Assembly (NCBI GenBank): GCA_036266155.1
Contig: DATANR010000355.1
Span: forward strand, 1-10,193
Length of the DNA: 10,193 nt
Reading direction: 5' to 3'
Source of the DNA: SIAJ01 sp036266155
Lineage (GTDB): Bacteria; Planctomycetota; Planctomycetia; Gemmatales; Gemmataceae
Below, in pieces: positions 5,988 through 10,193 of the stretch. The position numbers and the translations under genes were made by a program. The first letter of the stretch is position 1. Every line of letters begins with the position of its first letter. The notes beneath the pieces were generated by a model. That model worked only from the letters and a program-made list of their open reading frames with translations, searched no databases and was not told where the DNA came from.

Positions 5988-8264
5988 GTGCCCTCGTTCC
6001 GCATTGTCGTGGCCGCCTTCCTGGTTTTGGGTCCCGTCGCGCTCGCGCAGATCCAGGTTGACGACCGGCCCAAGGTCCTCGAAGACACGACGCCGATCAC
6101 CAAGGAAGAACTGAATCGCCGCAAAGCTGCGCAACTGTTGCGCGATGCTCAGGCCCAGTTCGGCGTGGGCATCTTCCGGCAACGGCATGAGACGCTGATC
6201 GAGGCCGCGACCATTCTGGAAAAGGCCCTGGCGCTCGACCCCGATTCACTGGAGATTCGGCGGACGCTGATCCCCCTTTACTCGACGATCGGTCGCGACG
6301 ATGGCGCCATCACCTTGTGTAAGCACGTGATCGATCGCGATCCGTTCGACCTCGAAACCGCCTTTCAGTATGCGCGTCTTCTGCGGGCCGACGGCCGGCC
6401 GACCGAAGCGGTGCCGATTCTACAAAAGGCGGCCGGTGGCAAGGACGCGCAGGCTCGACCCGAACGGCTGCTCTTCCTACTCTCGGACCTCTTCGATCTG
6501 ACGGAAAAAAGCGGCGACTACGCAGCGGCCGCCAAGGCCCAGGACGCGATCATTCGCACAATCACCGAGAAACGCGAACAACTGCTTTACGGCAACGGCT
6601 TCACCCGCGATGAACTTCAGGCCAGCTTGGCGCGCGCGTACGAGGGACTGGGCCGAGCGTGCGTCAAGACGAAGGAATACGACCGGGCCGTTACCGCCTT
6701 TCGCAGTGCGCGCGACACCTTGCTGAAATGCGATGACCACGAGGCCCGCCACCAGGCCGTCCGCATCAACTGGAATTTGAGCGAGTTGGCTGCCGGCCAG
6801 GGCCGCTGGGCCGAAGCGCTCGAAACCTTGGACGCCTATCTCGAACATAGCCCAGGCGAATTGGAGCCGTACGAGAAGAAGCTCGAACTACTGCACAAGC
6901 TTGGCCGCGATCGCGATATTGTGCCGGCGCTGCGGAAATACGCGGCACGCGAGGAGTTTCACCTCGGCCTGCAACTGCTACTCGCCCGCGAATTGACGAA
7001 GAACGCAGCCACGCGCGGCGAAGCGGAGACGATGTATCGGGCGCTCGCGACCAAGAATACTAAGCCTGAGATTTATCGCGGGCTGTTCCGTCTCTTTGTG
7101 GCCGATGGTCGCACCGAGCGCGTGCTCGATCAGTTCGATGAGGTCATGCAAATCGTCCGTGCCGACGAGGGCAAGGTCAAGGCCGTGGATCGTGAGGTCG
7201 CGCAGGAGCGGGCTCGAGCCATGTTGACCGTGTTTCGCACCGATGCCGAACTGGTTGTCGCTCTCCTAAATGACGTCCAGGCTGAACTCGGCCGCGACAA
7301 CGAACGGCAGGCCGACACCTGGGTGCTGCTCGCGAATCTCGCGGCTCGCCATCGCAAGCTCGACACGGCTGAGGCAGCTTTTCATCGATGTCTGCGCAAT
7401 CTGCCGCCGACTCACGAGGCTTCGGTTTACGTGGGACTCATCCAAATCCAGATGCGGCAGCGCAAATTCGCGGACGTCGTGGCTCTGTGCGACCAGGCCT
7501 TGAACGGTCCCCAAAAGGCCAGAAACACCAATCCGGTGGTGTTCGAATCGAGCATGGCTGGCGCACTCGCTGAGCAAGGCAAGTTCGATGCCGCCATCGC
7601 CCATGCCGACAAGGCGATCAAATTCTCCAACGACGACGGCAAAGTCCGCGAGCGCTGCCACAAGGCGCAGATCCTCGCCTCTGCGGGTAAGTTCGGCGAG
7701 GCCGTTCTGGAATGCGAACAGACGCTCCATGAATTCACGAACGCAGCGAGCGTTCAGGCCGTTCGATACGCGCTGTCGAACGTTTATTCGCTTCAGGGTG
7801 ACCATGCCAAGTCGGAGGAGCAACTCCGGCTGATCCTCGAAGTCGACCCGGACGCTCCGCTCGCGAACAACAACCTCGGCTATCAGATGGCCGACCGGAA
7901 CATCAACCTGGATGAGGCCGAGCGACTGATTCGTCGTGCGATCGACGTCGAGCGGTCGATGCGCAAGGTCACCGAAGACGACGGCGAGAACGCGGCCTAC
8001 CTCGACAGCCTCGGATGGGTGCTGTTCCGCAAGGGCAAACTCACTGAAGCCCGCGAGTGGCTCGACAAGGCCGCTGCACTCCCCGACGGCGCGGACGATC
8101 CAGCGGTGTGGGACCATCTTGGTGACGTCCTCGCCAAACTCGATCAGACCGCCAAGGCCAAGGAAGCCTGGAAAACGGCCCTGACCCTCTACGACGCCGG
8201 CATCCGCCGCAAATCGGACGATCGACGAGTGCAGGTGGAGAAGAAGCTGAAGACGGTAGAATGA
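5988..8264 (+). CDS. Large exported tetratricopeptide-repeat protein
   Basis: The 758-residue product starts with a signal peptide, MPSFRIVVAAFLVLGPVALA, with likely cleavage after Ala-Leu-Ala before QIQVDD, so it is exported to the periplasm or outer membrane. The rest is helical repeats. TPR-like units are visible from about residue 65 (ATILEKALALDPDSLEIRRT) onward, are poorly conserved in the middle (about 300-450), and are clear again after 470. The C-terminal block is the best conserved: NNLGYQMADRNINLDEAERL (628-647), AAYLDSLGWVLFRKGKLTEA (669-688) and VWDHLGDVLAKLDQTAKAKE (about 707-726). This is a pattern common to envelope TPR proteins in many Gram-negative bacteria. Such proteins act as scaffolds; the partner is unknown. 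No enzymatic domain is seen. It has its own promoter and is followed after 45 nt by a second TPR gene in the same orientation, probably cotranscribed; no terminator lies between them. Confidence 0.9.
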   Translation: MPSFRIVVAAFLVLGPVALAQIQVDDRPKVLEDTTPITKEELNRRKAAQLLRDAQAQFGVGIFRQRHETLIEAATILEKALALDPDSLEIRRTLIPLYSTIGRDDGAITLCKHVIDRDPFDLETAFQYARLLRADGRPTEAVPILQKAAGGKDAQARPERLLFLLSDLFDLTEKSGDYAAAAKAQDAIIRTITEKREQLLYGNGFTRDELQASLARAYEGLGRACVKTKEYDRAVTAFRSARDTLLKCDDHEARHQAVRINWNLSELAAGQGRWAEALETLDAYLEHSPGELEPYEKKLELLHKLGRDRDIVPALRKYAAREEFHLGLQLLLARELTKNAATRGEAETMYRALATKNTKPEIYRGLFRLFVADGRTERVLDQFDEVMQIVRADEGKVKAVDREVAQERARAMLTVFRTDAELVVALLNDVQAELGRDNERQADTWVLLANLAARHRKLDTAEAAFHRCLRNLPPTHEASVYVGLIQIQMRQRKFADVVALCDQALNGPQKARNTNPVVFESSMAGALAEQGKFDAAIAHADKAIKFSNDDGKVRERCHKAQILASAGKFGEAVLECEQTLHEFTNAASVQAVRYALSNVYSLQGDHAKSEEQLRLILEVDPDAPLANNNLGYQMADRNINLDEAERLIRRAIDVERSMRKVTEDDGENAAYLDSLGWVLFRKGKLTEAREWLDKAAALPDGADDPAVWDHLGDVLAKLDQTAKAKEAWKTALTLYDAGIRRKSDDRRVQVEKKLKTVE

Positions 8265-8309
8265 CAACCGCCCTCGTGTGATCCGTTTCGCGTGCCTGGT
8301 CAATTCTCG

Positions 8310-9068
8310 ATGAGCCGCAATCAGAGACTGGCGATCCTTGCGGTCATTGTCATGGGCGCAATGGCGCTGGCCGGCTTCCTCATTTGGTGGGCAGGCGGCC
8401 ATCGATCTACTTCGCAACTGGCGGCCGGATTGGTGCTCGTCGCGGCTGGAATTGGTTTGACAATTTTGCACTTCACTGCCAGTGAAGCTTTCCTGCAGCG
8501 ACATTTTGGCGGAGCGGCAAGTTTCCGGCGTGAGAGTCGACGCGGCTGGATTGGGATCTTGCTCGGCGGCGCGCTGATTGGCCTCTACTTCATCGACCGC
8601 GAGGCGGATGCGACCATTAAAGATTCGCAATACCGGGCGGCACTCGATCGCGGTCGCATCGACAGCACGGCTGGCGACTGGACAGCCGCGGCTGATGCCT
8701 TTACCAAGGCGATTCAGCTCGATTCCAACAATCCAAGAGCCTACGCCGAACGCGGTTTGGCTTACATCCGTCTGGGAGACCTGGATCGTGCCCTTGCCGA
8801 CTTGAACGAAGCAATTCGCCTCGATCCGACCCACGCGCGTGTCATCTACAATCGCGGCATCGTCCGCATTCGCAAAGGCGAGTGGGACCTGGCAATTGCC
8901 GACTTGAGCGAGGCGATTCGGCTCGACCCGCAGTACGCGCGTGCCTACCTCGCACGGAGCAGGGCATATCGCGCGCAAGGGGATGATGCGAAGGCCAATG
9001 AAGATCGGCAGCGGGCAATCGAACTCGATCCGGCGCTCGACAAGGCCAAGGACGTGAACCTGGTTTGA
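8310..9068 (+). CDS. Membrane-anchored TPR protein (three TM helices plus four TPRs)
   Basis: With ATG 8310 as start the protein has 252 residues; a GTG at 8292 would add six. Neither has a clear ribosome site. Three membrane helices lie at about residues 7-28, 37-55 and 80-95. The loop between helices 2 and 3 carries five Arg (FRRESRRGW), so by the positive-inside rule the C-terminal part is outside the cytoplasm. Residues 108-241 are four canonical 34-residue TPRs, each ending with an AI-x-LD or AIRLDP-like motif. Repeats 2 and 3 are closely alike (ALADLNEAIRLDP and AIADLSEAIRLDP), which points to recent duplication. The likely role is a protein-interaction scaffold at the envelope, consistent with the neighbouring exported TPR protein. 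Partner unknown. Confidence 0.85.
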   Translation: MSRNQRLAILAVIVMGAMALAGFLIWWAGGHRSTSQLAAGLVLVAAGIGLTILHFTASEAFLQRHFGGAASFRRESRRGWIGILLGGALIGLYFIDREADATIKDSQYRAALDRGRIDSTAGDWTAAADAFTKAIQLDSNNPRAYAERGLAYIRLGDLDRALADLNEAIRLDPTHARVIYNRGIVRIRKGEWDLAIADLSEAIRLDPQYARAYLARSRAYRAQGDDAKANEDRQRAIELDPALDKAKDVNLV

Positions 9069-9074
9069 TATCCT

Positions 9075-9102
9075 TTGCGACCCTCGCTCATGGCCCTAAA
9101 TT
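9075..9102 (+). promoter_or_regulatory. Possible promoter of the yebC-family gene
   Basis: TTGCGA (9075-9080) and TAAATT (9097-9102) are 16 nt apart and match the vegetative consensus at 4/6 each. The start would fall near 9109, just before the leader hairpin at 9114-9134. Confidence 0.4.
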
Positions 9103-9113
9103 GAAGGTAGACA

Positions 9114-9134
9114 CGAGAGCGACCACCGCTCTCG
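9114..9134 (+). promoter_or_regulatory. Leader hairpin immediately before the yebC ribosome-binding site
   Basis: CGAGAGCG (9114-9121) pairs perfectly with CGCTCTCG (9127-9134) around the loop ACCAC. The stem ends 4 nt before GAGGAG (9139-9144), the ribosome site of the next gene. There is no T-tract, so it is not a terminator; it could affect ribosome access, mRNA stability, or be a protein-binding site. The function is inferred. Confidence 0.55.
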
Positions 9135-9149
9135 CGGCGAGGAGATGAC

Positions 9150-9893
9150 ATGGCCGGGCATTCCCATTCGGCGAACATCGCGGTTCGAAAAGGTAAGCAG
9201 GACGCCGTGCGCGCCAAGCTCTTTAGCAAGCTGAGCCGGTACATCATCATCGCCGCGCGCGCCGGCGGCGGCGATCCCGATACCAACCTGAAGCTGCGCT
9301 ATGCCATCGACAAGGCGCGCGCCGTGTCGATGCCGCGCGACAACATCGAGCGGGCGGTCAAGCGCGGCACCGGTGAACTCGAAGGCCAGGTGATGGACGA
9401 ACTGGTCTATGAGGGCTTTGGCCCCGGCAACACCGCGATCATCTGCGACATCTTGACCGACAACCGCAACCGTTCGAGCGGCGAGGTTCGCAAGCTCTTC
9501 GATCGCGGCGGCGGCAACATGGGCGGGCCGGGCTCGGTGGCCTACATGTTCGACCGCAAAGGCGTGTTCGTGATCCCGGCCGCGCAGACGACTGAAGACG
9601 GCCTCATGAACGTGGCCCTGGAAGCGGGGGCCGAAGACCTGAAGCACGAAGGCGAGAACTTCGTGGTGACGTGCGAGGTGACGGCCTTCAACGCCGTCCA
9701 GGCCGCTCTGGAGAAAGCCGGCATCAAGCCGGAGAACGCGGAGATCGAGCAAGTGCCGAAAGCGCTGGTCGAACTCGACGTCGAGACGGGCAAGAAGGTT
9801 TCTCGACTGTTGGATCTGCTCGATGATCACGACGATGTGCAAACCGTCTTCTGCAACGCGAACCTGACGCCGGAGATGATGGCGGACGAGTGA
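9150..9893 (+). CDS. yebC: YebC/PmpR/TACO1-family protein
   Basis: The 247-residue protein matches the family's usual length (about 240-250). It starts with MAGHSHSANIAVRKGKQDAV, the N-terminal signature, with HSHS in place of the common HSKW. Then come KLFSKLSRYIIIAARAGGGD, MPRDNIERAVKRGTGE (61-76), YEGFGPGNTAIICDILTDNR (87-106) and SSGEVRKLFDRGGGNMGGPG (109-128). The C-terminal two-thirds form domains II and III, ending with the acidic DLLDDHDDVQTVFCNANL. YebC-family proteins were long annotated as transcriptional regulators. More recent work on bacterial and mitochondrial (TACO1) members indicates a role on the ribosome in translating proline-rich stretches; which applies here is not decided by the sequence. 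GAGGAG at 9139-9144 lies 5 nt from ATG. No ruvC gene follows, unlike many bacteria where yebC is next to ruvC. Confidence 0.95.
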   Translation: MAGHSHSANIAVRKGKQDAVRAKLFSKLSRYIIIAARAGGGDPDTNLKLRYAIDKARAVSMPRDNIERAVKRGTGELEGQVMDELVYEGFGPGNTAIICDILTDNRNRSSGEVRKLFDRGGGNMGGPGSVAYMFDRKGVFVIPAAQTTEDGLMNVALEAGAEDLKHEGENFVVTCEVTAFNAVQAALEKAGIKPENAEIEQVPKALVELDVETGKKVSRLLDLLDDHDDVQTVFCNANLTPEMMADE

Positions 9894-9931
9894 TTTCGTC
9901 GCACCGAAACGCTCAAACTGTGCGAGAAGGC

Positions 9932-9983
9932 AGAGATTGCCAAGAGAGATTGCCAAACACATATGGGGGGTTGGCGATCTCTC
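9932..9983. repeat. Tandem 12-mer (x2) plus inverted copy forming a 13-bp hairpin
   Basis: AGAGATTGCCAA occurs at 9932-9943 and again at 9945-9956. The inverted copy TTGGCGATCTCT lies at 9971-9982. Extended by one G-C pair, 9944-9956 pairs with 9971-9983 (13 bp, one G-U wobble) around a 14-nt loop ending in six G. The first copy could pair with the same arm instead. No T-tract follows on either strand, so a standard terminator is not supported, although it may shield or end the yebC mRNA. Confidence 0.75.
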
Positions 9984-10126
9984 CCTGCAAAAACCGTATT
10001 GGAATGCTTGTGCCGCAATAGGTTACGTCAAAAAAACGCAACGCGAAATTGTAGCGCTGACGCCTCCGACAGAAGTGTCTTTTGACATAAGTCATTATTA
10101 TTCATGATTTTATGGATGTTTTTCTC

Positions 10127-10155
10127 TTGACGGTCCCCGTCGCTGTTCATATCAT
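10127..10155 (+). promoter_or_regulatory. Strong sigma70-type promoter reading out of the window
   Basis: TTGACG (10127-10132) and TATCAT (10150-10155) are 17 nt apart and each matches the consensus at 5/6 positions. The 24% GC tract just upstream (10081-10126) could serve as an UP element. The predicted start is near 10162. Confidence 0.7.
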
Positions 10156-10161
10156 AACCGT

Positions 10162-10193
10162 ATGCCAAGCATGGAGTTAGCTCACGCATGCGC
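10162..10193 (+). CDS. Possible start of a gene running off the right edge
   Basis: From ATG 10162 the frame reads MPSMELAHAC and is open to the window end. The predicted transcription start coincides with this ATG, which would make the mRNA leaderless. Other starts are ATG 10171 in the same frame, or ATG 10188 in another frame, with GGAG at 10173-10176 located 11 nt upstream. Ten codons are too few to identify a product, and the transcript could equally be non-coding. Confidence 0.25.
   Translation, partial: MPSMELAHAC

Larger units (their letters stand above)
9894..10193. other. Non-coding 3' region, AT-rich toward its right end
   Basis: These 300 bases hold no credible complete gene. The left half contains a duplicated 12-mer and a 13-bp hairpin (9932-9983). 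The stretch 10081-10130 has 12 G/C in 50 bases (24%), far below the coding sequence around it. The right end carries a strong promoter (10127-10155). Minus-strand open frames of about 60 codons here have no ribosome site and no recognisable composition. Confidence 0.7.

Noticed and set aside
7266..8978. Minus-strand 570-codon open frame opposite the TPR genes
   Set aside because: It is the antisense shadow of TPR coding sequence, has no recognisable domain, and crosses the gap between two real genes.
9096..9962. Minus-strand 288-codon open frame opposite yebC
   Set aside because: YebC on the plus strand is unmistakable and this frame is its His/Val-rich shadow.
10026..10062. CGTCA...TGACG inverted repeat around an A7 run
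   Set aside because: Only 5 bp with a 27-nt loop; expected by chance.
9827..10095. Short minus-strand frames of about 60 codons after yebC
   Set aside because: No ribosome site, composition unlike the neighbouring genes, and one overlaps the yebC end.

Overview
The window reads as a chromosomal segment of a GC-rich Gram-negative bacterium, most likely a planctomycete (Gemmata/Pirellula-like). This is inferred from frequent GTG starts, large secreted TPR proteins, the composition of the Fpg and YebC homologues, and a GGTGGGTC-type palindromic repeat. Nothing in the window (rRNA, marker gene) fixes the taxonomy. No phage, IS transposase, CRISPR array, tRNA or rRNA was seen.

Layout. (a) 1-900: the end of a multi-pass membrane protein, cut by the window edge, overlaps a small winged-helix regulator; a textbook intrinsic terminator closes this operon. 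(b) 901-1714: a perfect 7+7 palindrome (candidate operator) precedes a ferritin-like diiron protein with desaturase-style EENRH and DERMH motifs. (c) 1690-2577, minus strand: an Fpg/Nei-family DNA glycosylase whose 3' end overlaps the diiron gene by 25 bp. It keeps the catalytic N terminus and zinc finger but lacks two hallmark Fpg motifs. (d) 2603-2678: a perfect 33-bp inverted repeat between the divergent glycosylase and VOC genes. (e) 2799-4355: a two-gene operon of a double-VOC protein and a tandem DUF1801 protein. (f) 4372-5817, minus strand: a TolC/CzcC-type outer-membrane factor, probably a lipoprotein, with no pump genes beside it. (g) 5920-9068: a clear sigma70-like promoter, a 758-residue exported TPR protein, and a membrane-anchored TPR protein. 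(h) 9075-9893: a yebC-family gene with its own leader hairpin. (i) 9894-10193: non-coding sequence with a repeat/hairpin block, then a 24% GC tract and a strong promoter pointing out of the window.

The genes do not form one pathway. The credible functional units are the membrane-protein/regulator pair (possibly controlling the diiron gene), the VOC-DUF1801 pair, and the divergent TolC/TPR cell-envelope genes sharing one intergenic region. I did not find a convincing new multi-gene system. The most unusual items are the 33-bp inverted repeat in the glycosylase leader region, the diverged Fpg subfamily, the regulator-palindrome-diiron arrangement, and the AT-rich promoter region at the right edge.
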